From Alviniconcha marisindica (taxonomy: Eukaryota; Mollusca; Gastropoda; Provannidae): 64,000 nucleotides of DNA. The stretch lies in assembly GCA_018857735.1 (NCBI GenBank), contig JABMCL010002092.1, forward strand, positions 35,001-99,000, read 5' to 3'. The stretch's first letter is position 1. Each line of letters starts with the position of its first letter. A program made the position numbers and the translations under genes. The notes beneath the pieces are model-generated. The model worked only from the letters and a program-made list of their open reading frames with translations, made no database searches and was not told the origin of the DNA. Positions 13,654 through 27,700 of this stretch are shown piece after piece.

Positions 13654-13849
13654 TGGTCTTCACATGCCGCTCAAAGGACTAAACAAGAAAAGAAAACCGA
13701 AAAGGAGAAAAAACAAACAAACAAACAAAAAACATCACAATTTGTTCAAGCAGCAACAGCAACAACAACAAATCAGAGGAAGGCCATAGCAAACACGCGA
13801 ACAGACAGGTTCATGGATAGAAAGACAGACAGGTGGATTGAGAGACATG

Positions 13850-14590
13850 TTCTTAGCTAGCTAGCTAGCTAGACAGGTATAGGCAGACAGATAGGTCAAT
13901 AGGTGAATAGCTAGCTAGCCAGATAAATAGACAGAGACAGGTATGGGTAGACAGATAGATCGACAGGTGAATAACTAGCTAGCTAAATAAATAGACAGGT
14001 ATGGGTAGACAAATAAATCCATAGGTGACTATAGCTAGTTAGCTAGATAACTAGACAGGTATGGGTAGACAGATAGATCCATAGGTGACTAGCTAGTTAG
14101 CTAGATAAATAGACAGATACGGGTAGACAGGTAGATAGATCCATAGGTGACTAGCTAGTTAGCTAGATAACTAGACAGGTATGGGTAGACAAATATATAG
14201 ATCCATAGGTGACTAACTAGTTAGCTAGATAAATAGACAGGTACGGGTAGACAGATACATAGACCCATAGGTGACTAGCTAGTTAGCTAGATAACTAGAC
14301 AGGTATGGGTAGACAGATAGATCCATAGGTGACTATAGCTAGTTAGCTAGATAACTAGACAGGTATGGGTAGACAGACAGATAGATCCATAGGTGACTAG
14401 CTAGTTAGCTAGATAACTAGACAGGCATGGGTAGACAGATAGGTAGATCCATAGGTGTCTAGCTAGTTAGCTAGATAACTAGATAGGTATGGGTAGACAG
14501 ATAGATAGATCCATAGGTGACTAGCTAGTTCGCTAGATAACTAGACAGGTATGGGTAGACAGATAGATAGATCCATAGGTGACTAGCCAG
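13850..14590. repeat. ~60-70-bp minisatellite built on ctag and gata motifs
   Basis: About twelve units of the form gactagctagttagctagat, aactagacaggtatgggtag, acagatagatccataggt. Unit length varies through gain and loss of the gata tetranucleotide. It begins in a run of ctag repeats at 13856-13874. Confidence 0.95.
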
Positions 14591-14695
14591 TCCCATTGCC
14601 CTGATACGCACGCGCGTGTGTTTGTGTGTGCGATCGCGTCTGTGTGTGTGGCTGTGCATGTGTTTGTGCACTTGAATCTTAGCCTAGTTGTCAGT

Positions 14696-14697
<2 letters not shown>

Positions 14698-14769
<72 letters not shown>

Positions 14770-14811
14770 CACACATACACTGCCCATTCTGTGTGTGTGT
14801 GTGGTGTGTGT

Positions 14812-14870
<59 letters not shown>
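14698..14870. repeat. inverted (CA)n / (GT)n arrays
   Basis: A ~70-bp CA array (14698-14767) is followed after ~22 bp (acatacactgcccattct) by an ~80-bp GT array. The two are reverse complements and form an inverted repeat. Confidence 0.95.
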
Positions 14871-14872
<2 letters not shown>

Positions 14873-15435
14873 ATGCCTATTATTATTATTGAGCTAGCTA
14901 GATGTATCGCGATAGAATTGTCACAGTAAATGACTGGGATACGTAACAATAAAAATAGTAACTACCGCATGAACTATAAACAGAAAAGAAAGAGCAGACA
15001 TCGAAAGAATCGTGCAAAGAAACGAATATCAACTGTAAGCAAACAGACACAGAAAATGAATAGATGCATATGGACTCACTTTTTCTTTGTAAAGACCGTC
15101 CTGAAGCCGTTTCAAAGCTGATGCCGGCAAAATATGGAAGACGAAACGAAAGGAGAGAAAACGAAACAGCACAGAGCACCACACCTGGCCGAGACTTTTA
15201 ACACCACAGTTATCACAGCACGTGCGACACGGAGGCGTGGTCAAACGGTGACTGGCGTGGTGGTTCGTTTCTCTAATAGAGGGATTAGGACTAACTAAGC
15301 CCCTGGACCGTATCAGTGAGAGGTGGTGTTTGCAAGACGCATGCTTGGCGACATCAGATTATATTGGTGACGACAACCGGAAGGCACGGCGTCACCTTCG
15401 GTGGTTAACGACAAGTTATGACCGATGCGTGGGCG
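14871..15435. other. unassigned spacer
   Basis: No recognisable gene or repeat. Open frames of 60-94 codons lack domains. Confidence 0.4.
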
Positions 15436-15470
<35 letters not shown>

Positions 15471-15600
15471 TGTGTGTCTGTGTCTGTGTCTGTGTGTTGG
15501 GGGACATGGGGGGGGGGGGGGGGGGGGGGGGTAGAGGGGGGGGTAGCGAAGGAAGGAGGAGCGAAGAGGGGGTGGGTGGGGGAGGGGCGGGGGGCCAGTG
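15436..15600. repeat. (GT)n followed by a long G-rich tract
   Basis: GT/GTCT repeats (15436-15499) run into ~22 G and then ggggg-agg type sequence to about 15595. The plus strand has many G runs of three or more, so it can form G-quadruplexes. Confidence 0.95.
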
Positions 15601-17060
15601 TCGCAACTGAGAACAGTGTCGCAACCTCTCAAGTTTTTATCTTCTCCTATTTTAATGTATCGCGGCGTTCTTGTCACTTTGTCAGGCAGAGGTTGTGGGA
15701 AAGTCGGCACTGGAAATCGGATTGCTCCTGACCGTACCGAGGCCTACTTATTCACCGTCCTTTCTTCAGACCAGTTTATGTCTGAGCCGCATTTCACCAT
15801 AGCTTTCTGTCGTGGCATTAACTCTTTCCGCGCCAACCAATTTGTGCTGCTGGCGCAAGGTCCGTAGGAAAAGAGTCTCGCAGACAGTTTAATCAAACTG
15901 AAACGTTCTTTTTCTAGAACGTTGTCTCTCCTGAGCAAGTGCAGTCAGAATTTGGGAGGACGTCCATAGAGATCTTTTTGGCAGATGGACAGCCTAACAT
16001 TTCGCCGTAGACGTCATATGAAGAGCAAATTAATCAGCCTACTGTCACGAATTGTCGCTCTTTGGAGTTCCGTTTCCTGTAACCATGTTTTATTCAAGAA
16101 AGATATCTTCAACACTCGGACAGTTCGACAATAATTACACAGAGCACACTAAACGTCAAACGATTTTTAAAAAATCACTTCCGTGCACGTGATCCACCGT
16201 GGGTACTTCGGACACAAAAAAATGGCCTCTCGCCACCATCTGACTGACGGACGAGCCTTAGTCAGTCAGCACCTGCATACAAGCACAGTTCCTAAGACAT
16301 GCCCGCTGTAAGTAAGTAAGTCTAAGTTTGTGTTTTACGCCCAGTACCGCGGACTGCCCATGTACCACTGTAATGTATTATAAACAAAGCAGGTGCCTGT
16401 GCTGTTTTCGAAAACAATGATCAAGCGCCTTGGGGCTGTGCAATTTGAAGCATGAGTTCGAACACACGGGTGTCACTTACTCCGTTTGTCTAAGTGGGCG
16501 GAGCTTTCTGACAGTGAAAACGAGAGGTCGGCTAAGGTTAACCCTCTAGTGACAACCCAGGGCTGAAGAAGATTCCACTGTTCAGGCCCAGAGTAGATCC
16601 AAACTCATAAAAGGTTGAAAAGAACGCTGTCTATTATGACAGACCACGAGATGCGAGTTTTCGGGGTAAGCCCCTTTTTCAAGCTACACAACAACACTTA
16701 AACAACAGTTAAACCTGAGTAGGTCAAAATTAAGGCAGCTTGGCTCGCTTCGGCTGCCACAGTAAATTCTTCCTCTTTTAATTTCCGCTTCCGCAGTTCA
16801 ACTTTAACCTTTTTCAATCCCATTAAAATATCCAAAAAAGACCTGCGTGATGAAGAGTGAATCCGATGTTTTACTTGTTTCTGCCCGATGTGGTTTTTGT
16901 GGCTGATTGGGTGACCTTTGTGGCTGACTGGGTGATAAGCATCAGGGAAGAATCTTTCCCTCATTATTGCGGTTTTGGTTTGTTTTGTTTATTGGATGTT
17001 ACTACCACTATTTTTGCAATTGACAGGGACCTTTTCCAAAGCATGCAATATTTTAATATT
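15601..17060. other. unassigned region with one repeat fragment
   Basis: At 16310-16345, gtaagtaagtctaagtttgt then gttttacgcccag belongs to the family also seen at 19548 and 40948. At 15820, ttaactctttccgcgccaac resembles the TTAA-plus-terminal-repeat start of piggyBac-like elements, but no partner end was found. The minus-strand frame 16698-16964 (Lys/Glu-rich) is not recognised. Confidence 0.4.
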
Positions 17061-17225
<165 letters not shown>

Positions 17226-17635
17226 CTTACCTTTTTTAAATTTCTAATTTCTCTGTAAATGTGTCTAGGGATTTCTTGCCCAAATCATTCTTTTGTGTGT
17301 GTGCGTGTTGATCTTTGGTTTCTGTTCTTTTTTATGGATTCTAGTGCCCCCTTCCCCCCAAACCATTTTTAATTTGCTCTCTCAAGGCAATGGATTAGTG
17401 CGGACATAGAAATAAATTAATTAAAGTTCTCTTTGTTGAGAATCCAAAGCTGTCAAAAGTCACTGGTTTTTAAGCATGGTTTACGTTTTCACTGTGATTC
17501 AATGATCTGTTTCACACCGACATGAACAATGCCGTTACGAATTGGGAGTTAAATATTCAGAGTCAATCAGGCGATTTCCTTTTCCTAGGCCATGGCCAGT
17601 TTTTACTATCTCCACAACAACAACAATAAAGCAGG

Positions 17636-18300
17636 CTGATACACGAACAAGTCAGAAAAGACACCATGCTGGCACGGGAATAGATGAGAGAGGGCAACCA
17701 GGCTGGCACGCACACAGATCAGACCAAACACCAGGATGTCACACGGACAAATCAGACAAGACAACAGGCTGACGATCGAACAGATCAGACAAGACAGGAG
17801 GATGGCACACGAACAGATCAGACAAGACATTAGGCTGAAACGAACAGCTCACACAAGAACAAACAGGCTGACATGAACAGATCAGACAAGACATTCGGCT
17901 GAAACGAACAGCTCACACAAGAACAAACAGGCTGACACGAACAGATCAGACAAACTGACATAAGCTCGACACGTATATATCAAGCAAAACAACAGGCGAC
18001 ACGAACAGATCAGACAAGACACTAGGCTGAGACAAACGGATCAGACAAACTGACACCAGGCTGACACGGACAGATCAGACAAAACACCAGGCAACACGAA
18101 CAGATAAGACAAAACACCACGCGACACAAACAGATCAGAACAACTGACACCAGACTGACACGAACAGATCAGACAAAACGCCAGACGACATGAGCAGATG
18201 AGAGAAGACAGGCCACGAACAGATCAGACAAGACACTAGGCTATCACGACACGAACAGATCAGACAAGAGCACACAGCTTAGCACATGAACAGATCGGTA
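17636..18300. repeat. ~30-bp minisatellite
   Basis: About twenty diverged units around the core acacgaacagatcagacaag followed by acaccaggctg. Several units are shortened. Frames across it on either strand are artefacts. The preceding 17224-17635 is AT-rich and unassigned. Confidence 0.93.
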
Positions 18301-18624
18301 TAATCATTGTAGGCCTGCCTGTTTGGAGAGAGACTGGGACACCTGGCAGTAATAACATTTCTGTTCTGATTTCACTGACTAAATCAAAACTGAGTTGTCT
18401 CCACAGAGGTTTAAGCAGACACTGAACTCGCCAGGAATTGTGGCCGCGGAAACGACCCTTTGGCCATGTCTGCAAGCACCGTCACCACCAGAATGATGTA
18501 CCTGAGGGTATCTGTACAGTGTCACTCAATTTGCCGTTTCGTTAATCATGGAAGACGCAGTAGGCTAACTTACAGGCGTTGCTCGCCTTATTCGGTGCGT
18601 GCCGACGAATGCCGATTTATCCCC

Positions 18625-18718
18625 GTATTAGTATTTATGACTACCCTGTATTAGTATTTATGACTACCCTGTATTAGTATTGATGACTACCCTGTATTAG
18701 TATTTATGACTACCCTGT
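18625..18718. repeat. 23-bp minisatellite, four copies
   Basis: The unit tattagtatttatgactacc plus ctg is repeated four times, with a single change in the third copy. A (TTTA)n-like run follows at 18740-18775. Confidence 0.95.
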
Positions 18719-18781
18719 ATTTATGATGTTTTTTGTCCTTTTTTATTTATTTATTTATTTATTTTTTATTTTTTAGTACTT

Positions 18782-19068
18782 CATTGTTCCTTGCTGGAAA
18801 TTAGGGTCGCCTTACCCGGGTAAGGCACAGCAGCCGCAAGAGCAGCGCTACCCATTCCTATCGGTGTGTGCAGTGTTTCCGTGTGTCCAGACACTGGTAT
18901 GGCTGTCAATGTTTGGGATTTTTAACGTGCGGACAGATGTTGATGCGTGTGATTGCACACGGGGACATCGTATGAGAGTCTGCACTGAAAGTTGACTCTG
19001 GGAGAAAAATCCCTTGCCGCGTATGAGACTCGAACCCGTGTCAGTATTGCGTCTGGCGCCCTGACGAC
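18782..19068 (-). mobile_element. SINE-like repeat, family C
   Basis: On the minus strand the start has gtcgtcagggcgccagacgc and then cgggttcgagtctcat, resembling polymerase III A and B boxes. A body follows with agtcaactttcagtgcagac and a run of short inverted motifs. Parts of the body (gtcaactttc...gctgactct) resemble SINE A at 1780-1810, so the families may share an internal module. It is a single copy in the window, so the call rests on structure. Confidence 0.55.
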
Positions 19069-19204
19069 TATTGTTCCCCGAATTTATTTTGCAGTGTCAC
19101 TTTTCGTTTGTGTCCATACGTTGTCGTTGTTGTAGCTGGTATACGCAATTGTACATTGAAGAAATCAATGCATTCCATAAGGGTTCTGAAGAACTACGTG
19201 TGTG

Positions 19205-19268
19205 CATGACAACAACAGACACAGACACACACACAGAACCACACACACACACACACACACACAACACA

Positions 19269-19342
<74 letters not shown>

Positions 19343-19350
19343 GCGCGCGC
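19205..19350. repeat. (CA)n microsatellite ending in (CG)11
   Basis: CA repeats with small interruptions pass directly into about 23 bases of alternating CG at 19328-19350. The whole tract is alternating purine-pyrimidine. Confidence 0.97.
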
Positions 19351-19547
19351 ACGCACAAAACCAACTGCAGGTTCAGATTATTATTGAATTTAGTATTAAC
19401 TGGCTTGTTAACTAACTACGGTGTTCTGGGTATGACGTAACAATTAGCTCTGATCATTCCTATTTCCCGCAGCACGGAAATCGACAGAACTGTCAACGGT
19501 TCTCTCGTAGAAAGTTTGGAGTAGGTCGGAATAGCCGGCTTAATAGT

Positions 19548-19606
19548 AAGTAAGTAAGTAAGTTGGTGTTTTACGCCAGTCAACCAGTGTGGTCATATCA
19601 GGGCGA
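19548..19606 (+). repeat. dispersed repeat fragment (TAAG)n-GTGTTTTACGCC
   Basis: taagtaagtaagttggtgtt then ttacgccagtcaacc and gtcatatcagggc. The same block appears diverged at 40948-41012, and its first half at 16310. Confidence 0.75.
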
Positions 19607-20524
19607 AGGCTTAATAGAAATAACATGATTCACCTACTGCTGGCTAGTTTGTCAGTCTCAAATCTCTAATTTCTGCCAGGTTCATTCATCTTCATTTCCC
19701 CCCAATCCTCCAACGTAATGTGGTGTGTGAAATAAACGCTGAAATGGGCTAGACTTGTTTATTTGTGATTTGGAGACGAGAGTTTCGCCCTGATAACTAT
19801 GACCTCCGCGTTTGACTGGTCGTTAGTTTCGTTCAGTTTGAGATGGTATGAGCTAGTGCGCTTGGAAAAGCCTTTAAATTAAGCGCTCCACTCCGTGTCT
19901 CACACGTTTTCCCAACGTTGCCTTTGAACCAGTACCAATTCCAATATACTGACGATAGCCTTTTGTGGAAGATAGTCGAGGGCTTTATCTTTGCTTGCCC
20001 CAGTCTCTCCTCCAGGCGATCGATAGTGTGCGTGCCTGTCCTTGGTAATTAAATGCTAAGTAATCAGTCAATTAATGTTTTGCATAATCACAAAATGTAC
20101 GTCGTTCACAACTTACAACTCCCCCCCAGCCCCCACCCCCACTGCCTTTTTGTTTTTAAAAAGTACAACAATAACAACAACAAAAAGTTACCCCCCCCCC
20201 CTTTCGATCGTCTTTCTTTTGTCCATAGCAGCACGTTCCACCCGCACTAAGTCCCACAAACTCACAATCCGTCCCCCCCCCCCATCCCCAATGCCCCCCC
20301 CCCCCCCGGCCACCCTGCCCCTCCCTCCCCCTCATCGTCCACTGAGCTGCCCAGACGTTCTCACGGACCCAGACAGCCATCAGCGTCGCTAATAACGTTA
20401 TACTATCGCTATAGCCACTGGCCAGTTCTCTGTCCCCTTGCCCTCCCCCCCCCTTCCTTCCAGCGGTGCCCCCCCCCCCCCTCCTGTCTTCTTGACCGCA
20501 CTGACTGACCTCCACAGTGACACC
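19607..20524. other. unassigned region, C-rich in the second half
   Basis: Poly-C runs at 20122-20150, 20190-20202, 20272-20310 and 20445-20482 generate the proline-rich frames here. No exon is recognised. Confidence 0.45.
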
Positions 20525-21230
<706 letters not shown>

Positions 21231-21583
21231 TTAATTCTTTCTAAGCATCCGTATGATTGGAACTAGCTTTCTCTCATAACTTTATTGTGTCCGGAGAGTA
21301 GGAGATGTCAAAAGACAATCATTATATTGTGATACATGGGTTTTGTCACTGTTATTGTCAATGTTCACTCGTATGGCGCGGTTTAGCTCCATGCCGCAAA
21401 CTCCAAGCACTGGTTTACGACATCCTTCCTTTGGCGGAAGGTGCCGGAAAGCGATGCTCAGCGTGTGAGCTCCATGTAGACGGATACATATGTTCGTTGC
21501 ATGTGGCTGTCCATACGTTGTTGTTTTTGTTTTCAACTAGCAATAACTTGACTGACCACGCCTCGGTTACACCTCACTGGCGT

Positions 21584-21589
<6 letters not shown>

Positions 21590-21627
<38 letters not shown>

Positions 21628-21654
21628 GTGTGTGTGTTTGTTTCCATCATATAT

Positions 21655-21709
<55 letters not shown>
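21590..21709. repeat. (GT)n and (AT)n microsatellites
   Basis: GT at 21590-21640 is followed by ~60 bp of AT at 21648-21709, which can extrude a cruciform. Confidence 0.97.
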
Positions 21710-21712
<3 letters not shown>

Positions 21713-23600
21713 CCGTTTATTTTACATTGAATTTAGAAACGAAGTTATCGTCTCGGTGCACGCTTCCTCAGCATTAGCTGGTGTCGGCAAAACAATCGAT
21801 CTTGTACTGAGGACTCACCTTTTACAGACGAAATCACAAAACACACACTCACTTCTGTTGCGAATGCGATTGGCTTCATTCGCTGGATATGAACCAGTGT
21901 TTTGCGTGATTCTGTTATTTGCGACCTAAAATAGCGTATGAAATACCCCAGGATTTCCGGCTGCCTCCATGGATATCACCATTTTCCGTTCGTTTGATAA
22001 ATTATTTAAGTATACTTATTCTACCTGTGAGTCAAAACAGATTTTGAGGATCTGTAGCCTAGTTCTTTAACCTTTAAAAATTGACGGGCTGGGGTGACAT
22101 TGCTCGTCAGCGATGTGTCAGGCTGAAGTTGCGACTGAGTAACTTTTTTGCCTCGACCCACTTTCTTAAACCACCTGCCAGCTGTCAAAGCAGCAATAAT
22201 ATATCTTAAAGGCACTTTCTTCCAAAACTGCCCTCAATTACGCGATTCCACAGTGGCTGCTGGAGACAGAGAGGGGAGATAATTAGCCTAACACTCCTTG
22301 CTAAATGTCACAACGCAGACGACACTAACCGGAATCGTCGGTGAGCGCAGCGATTCCCGCTGTCCGTACTTGACGAACGAAACTAAATTCAGAAAATGAA
22401 TATGAAAATCAAGTGAGCATTTTGAAACAAAATCCTTGATTTTTTTCTTTTCTTTCTTTTCTAGTTTGTTCTATTGTACGCTAATGCAATGTAAGAACTG
22501 CACAGAGGACTGCGCGATAAAATGGCCACACACACACACACACTACAATTAACAGCCAACAAAGAACCGGTGCACAGCTGCCTATTCAGGTTAGCACGTG
22601 CACGCAGCACGGCTCCACTAGATGTTAAATACACGGCAACCCAACTTCCCTCTCTGACGGAGGCGGGGGCAAGATCACTGTACCTATTATCTGCGTTCGT
22701 CACAGGCTGTGACATTAGCCTTGTATCGACTGATCTTGGAAGAAACGACAACACTCTACGGCGGGCATAGACACTGAATAGCCTTGGACTTTCGGTGTGT
22801 GGGAGGGCGGAGGAGCGATGGGAAACGGGCAAAGAAACCGACAATAACTGCCGCTTTTTTTTTCTCTCTGTCTTTTTTTTTTTCTTCTCGGATGGGGACA
22901 CTCGTGTGTAAAAATAATTCAGAGAGGTGCTTCACAAACTTGGCTCTTCTTCTTCTGCGCACGTTCCGATGGCGAGTTCGATGCAGAAGAGGCCACCCAA
23001 CTGGTCTGTTCCTCGCCCATTCCACACACATATCGTATAATCTCGACGTCATCGTATAATTACCAGTTCGTCGTGAAAACGGGCCACCGACCGTTGAACA
23101 CAAGGGCACTTGGCGACATTTTAGTGGCACTCTGTTAACATCATCCCGTACGAGTCAGTCAAGGGTATGTCGCTATGTGGTCAACATTACGTTTTTAGGA
23201 CTGAAACTGTGAAAGGATAGGCCGCACGCCTAATATTAAAAAAATCACTGAAGAGGAAAAAGAAGAAAACAGATGATGCCTCTGAAAGGAAAGCAGACAG
23301 AGAGAGACTGACTGATTGATTTAATACTCGAGGATAAAGGTTTCAGGCAGAAGCTTTGTCTTACAATCTGTTTGTTGAAACATAACAAATACAGCAAAGG
23401 CTGTATATAATATGTAAAGTGTAACGGTAAAGCCAATATACCAAAAGATTAAAAACCAAATCCTTTTGAAAAACTCATCTCTTACAAGATAAACATGGTA
23501 TACTGGAACTCCGAAGGAAGGATGAATCAAAACAGGCCTACAGAGAATTGACACGTCAAACGCAAAGAAGTGTCTATAGCAATTAACACATAAGCAAAGT
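21710..23600. other. unassigned region with CpG-containing stretches
   Basis: Parts (22290-22380, 22600-23130) have more CpG and fewer simple repeats, like a regulatory or exonic stretch. Frames of 90-146 codons on the minus strand (22461-22901, 22756-23130) lack recognised domains. No gene is called. Confidence 0.35.
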
Positions 23601-23992
23601 ATCCAAGACTTAACTGATGTTCACTCAATTGACAGTGACATTAACTTGACTTTCACTGCTGCAAAACGTGACAGGAGGCAGCCTAGTTTTGTTGGAGAAA
23701 AAATGTAGCGACACAACTGACACAGTGTTTCCCGTTCTTGCAGTTGGCTGCCTACGAGCAGCTTTTTTTTGTTTTGTATTTGTTTGGGGGGGGGGGGGGG
23801 TGGCTGGCTGCAAATTATGCAGCTGCAAAAATGACAGGCAGTTTTATACCTGCAGAGTTGATTTTGTCAGTCAGTCATAAAAAACACACACCTGCCTTTC
23901 ATCTTTCATTCTTTTGTGTATGCGAGCCATGTTTCTCCTTTCGTTAACTTTAAGAAGAATTATTTTTATAAATGTGACTGAACGAACAGAAC

Positions 23993-24025
<33 letters not shown>

Positions 24026-24664
24026 TTCAACAAGCAAACAAATTAATTCACTCCACAATAATTGGTTTCTTGCTAAAGCACCAACTTGGAAGTTACTGTA
24101 GGTTTTGTTTTTACAATTTCAGGAGAAACTAGCTATCAGCCTGGCTTCGTGTAGTTCTAGTCTGCTGTTCAAATGTTGTCAGCGATAAGGTGATCTCATT
24201 CTAGTTCAGTAATCTGAGAAGTTTTTTTTCCCAGAATGGTAGTTTCTGTGTGTGCAATTTGTCTGTGAACATACCTGGATGTTTTCCATTTCTTGTTTTG
24301 CCATTCTGTTTGCTTGCATGCTGAATGTAGAACATCTTGTGAGGACCACTGAACAAATAACTGGTGTTTTCCTCTCAAACACTCTGCAAACCATGGCTCC
24401 AAAACTAAACATCCTCTCTGCTAAGAAAAACACCCCCCCCCCCCCCCCCCCAATTTTTTAATTTCTTTTTTAAATGGGTATAGACACCTTACAACAATCT
24501 TTTCCTCCTCATTTTGTTGTTGTAAAAACCCAGTCACACCACTTCTGTTGTACCAGAAAACTACAAAAAGTCATAAAACTACAAAAACTATTCTCATTCA
24601 CATTCAACTGTTCACACAAACAGAACTCATTATGTAGGTTCTAGGCCTACATATGCAGGGCACA

Positions 24665-24715
<51 letters not shown>

Positions 24716-27700
24716 GGCAAATCTGCAAACAAAATGCGGCACTTCTATTTATTTCCTTTTCCAACAACTTATGCTCCTTTTGCAGGGGAGAAAAAGAAAA
24801 AAAAGCCCTGTAGCACTATGCATTACAAAATACATGGAAATACAGTAGTGATAAGCGATAATGATAGCAAAAACACCAACAGAAATAAATTTAGATAACA
24901 AATAAAATAAAAACACACTCATATACACAAACAAAAACAAAGCAACAATACGTCCACCCACAAACAAAAACAAAACAAAAAAAAAGAGGAAGAAGAAAGA
25001 AAAAGAAAACTATCATGCTTACATTCATGTAGTCATCATCCAGGTTATTGGAGACTTGTTTACAAGTACAACTAAACATAACCGCACAAACACAATATTT
25101 GACTGAGAACCCTCCAAAGAAAATATTCAAAGAAAGTTTGGGGGGGGGGGGGGGGAGGATAGTGGAGATATAAGGGGTGGGGGTGCAAATCACAGAATAT
25201 TTAATAATAATGGCTGTAATGACTGTATATGGTACTTAGTAGGCATAGTTAAAAGAAAAATCTCTTGCAACATCACTTGTATCTGTAACTGTAATTAGAA
25301 GTAGTGGCAGTACCACAGTAGAAAAAGTATTATCAGTTAGGTAATAATAATAACAACAGTAGTAAATAGTTGTAGCAGTGGTAGTGTGCATATGCTGAGA
25401 TCATTTTTGGGGGGTGTGAGGGGGGGGGGGGGGGGGTGCAAAGTGCCGAGTTTGCTTGGTCTTCAGAATACTGTTTTGCAGCAAGGCATATAAAATCATG
25501 CACTGGTATAAGTCAGCAAACTGCTTATATGAAAAAGTATTGACTAGATAATAGGCAAGTATAACCTCTATGGAGACTAACGCACACATAATGTAATACC
25601 TTTTTCCTCCAACAACTGTTCACAACGTTAAAGATGCACTTATCAAAATTTTATGGTATAAAACAACCGGTGTGAAATACACTGCTGAATAGTGGTATAT
25701 ATCTATATCTGTTTTACTTCACCAAGAGGACTGAATTTTCAAACTTAAATTTTACCGCAGGAACTCTGACAACAGGCCAATAAAGTCTGTGCGTGCTTTA
25801 GAGAGGAGTACTGTCAACAGGTCTCAAATGTTGGTGAACTTCTTGATGGTTTGGTGGGTCACTGTGAGAGAATGCATTCTTTGGTCACAAACTTTTTTTC
25901 ACATGCCATGTGATGTGATGTGCTGTGATGGAAAAGCATCAAAACACACCAGAAACAAACCAACCAACCAACCCAGAACAACCCAGCAACAACAAGAGCA
26001 CTGCCAAGTCAAAACTCTCCCTTCCTAGAGAGAGAGTTGTAAACAGTATGACAGAAACGGTTTTGATGAGGAAGAAAACAAAACTTCACACAGCAACGTA
26101 CATTTAGTAGATTACATGTGCACATGGAGAGAGGGTGTTCCTACATTAAAGCCTAAATGTGAAATGTATTCTACATGTGCTGTTAGCCACAAACTTTACC
26201 CACCCACCCCCAAACAACAGAAGAAAACAAAAACAAAAAATGACAACCTAAAAGATTTTCTGTGAGCTACCTTGCATAATCAAAACCAAAATGCACATAC
26301 CCTGAATAATCAAAACACCCTGCTAATGTTCCATTAATCAAAAGCAGTGAGAAAATCAGAGATTTTGTGTTTTTTCAACATAACAAAGCAGAGACCTTGT
26401 GCTGGCTCACCTTCCATGTTACCGTAATAGTACACCCCTCTCTCTCCTTGTTGAAAAACAAATATTGTAGATGAATACAACACACACACACACACACAAA
26501 CTGTTTACCAACAGCTAATTTAAAGTCATGACAAGTAAGATAATGTGATACATAAAAACATAATGCATTTAGGCCAAACAGTTTGAGTACATGCAGTAAA
26601 GAATTGTATGCTGTGAATTCTGACCTGACTCAGCAGTTAAATTATACCTATGTCTACAAATGCAACGATTAAAATTGCCGCAAGGATCAAATGCTACTTT
26701 CATGGTACATTTGTTAACTGTAGGTGAGATATGACATGTGCTTCAGTCTCAAATCAGAAAATTGAAACTAAAAACAAAAAGCGTCAACATTTTTTTTCCA
26801 TTGCCTGCCCATTGCATTTTTCTTTACCACAGATGTCAAAGAAAAGTCATGGGCGTTTCAAATAAATACAAACCTGAAGAACTAACTTTAATGAACTCTG
26901 AAACACTGTGTTTGATAGACAAGTGCCCACTCAGAAACAATAACAAAACTCAGTCTTTTATTGTTGTATTAATCTAACTGATTAAAGCAAGCTGACTTCT
27001 ACATATAAATTCTTCTTAATCACACACACACATATGCAGGCCAAGTGTTATTAAGACAAGGATTATAAGCCCATTTGTTATTGACTTTGCATACATCATT
27101 TTGAAATGGCATGCCATGTAAACATAAAAAGATCAAGAAAAATTTACCATTAATGGTTTAATGCCATTCTGACTCTGTAAGTGGGCTTCAAAGACTTGCA
27201 GGGGAAGAAGGAAACAAATGAACAAACAAAAAACAAACAAGGAGAACCAAACTTCATTTTAAAAGTAACCATGTGTCTGCATACTTTTTTTTTTTTTCAC
27301 TCCATATTTATTAACATTGCACACCTTTTGTGTTTTGTCACCTCCCCACTCTTTATGCTGAGAGGCGCTGTGAGCGTTTAAGGACATTTGTGCTGAAAAA
27401 TAACCTTTATTATTATTATTTGTATTATAAACATAACAGCCTCTCAATAGCCAACGAAGTGTAAAAATAGTATGAACACTCCAAATAAAAGGCAATTACC
27501 TCAGACTAATGCGTGATAAGGTGCAGGTGGCATGTACCTTGTGAAGTCAGGACATTAAACTCCTATCCAAACATCGGTTTATGACAGCCTTCCTCCAACC
27601 ACTGCCATAACTGAATACGTTGGCTAGCTAACAGTTCTTCCTTGGTGCTCAAATGGCATGAAGTTTATAACTACACAGACAACTCATATTACATCACAAT

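Noticed and set aside
15820..16560. piggyBac-like MITE starting at ttaactctttccgcgcc
   Set aside because: Only one end resembles such a terminus; no matching inverted end followed by TTAA was found.
16698..16964. 88-codon Lys/Glu-rich minus-strand frame
   Set aside because: It has no recognised domain, splice support or start context; possibly a repeat fragment.
22461..23130. Minus-strand frames of 146 and 124 codons in a CpG-richer stretch
   Set aside because: They are low-complexity Arg/Lys-rich in part, with no domain and no convincing splice sites. A promoter is possible but unsupported.
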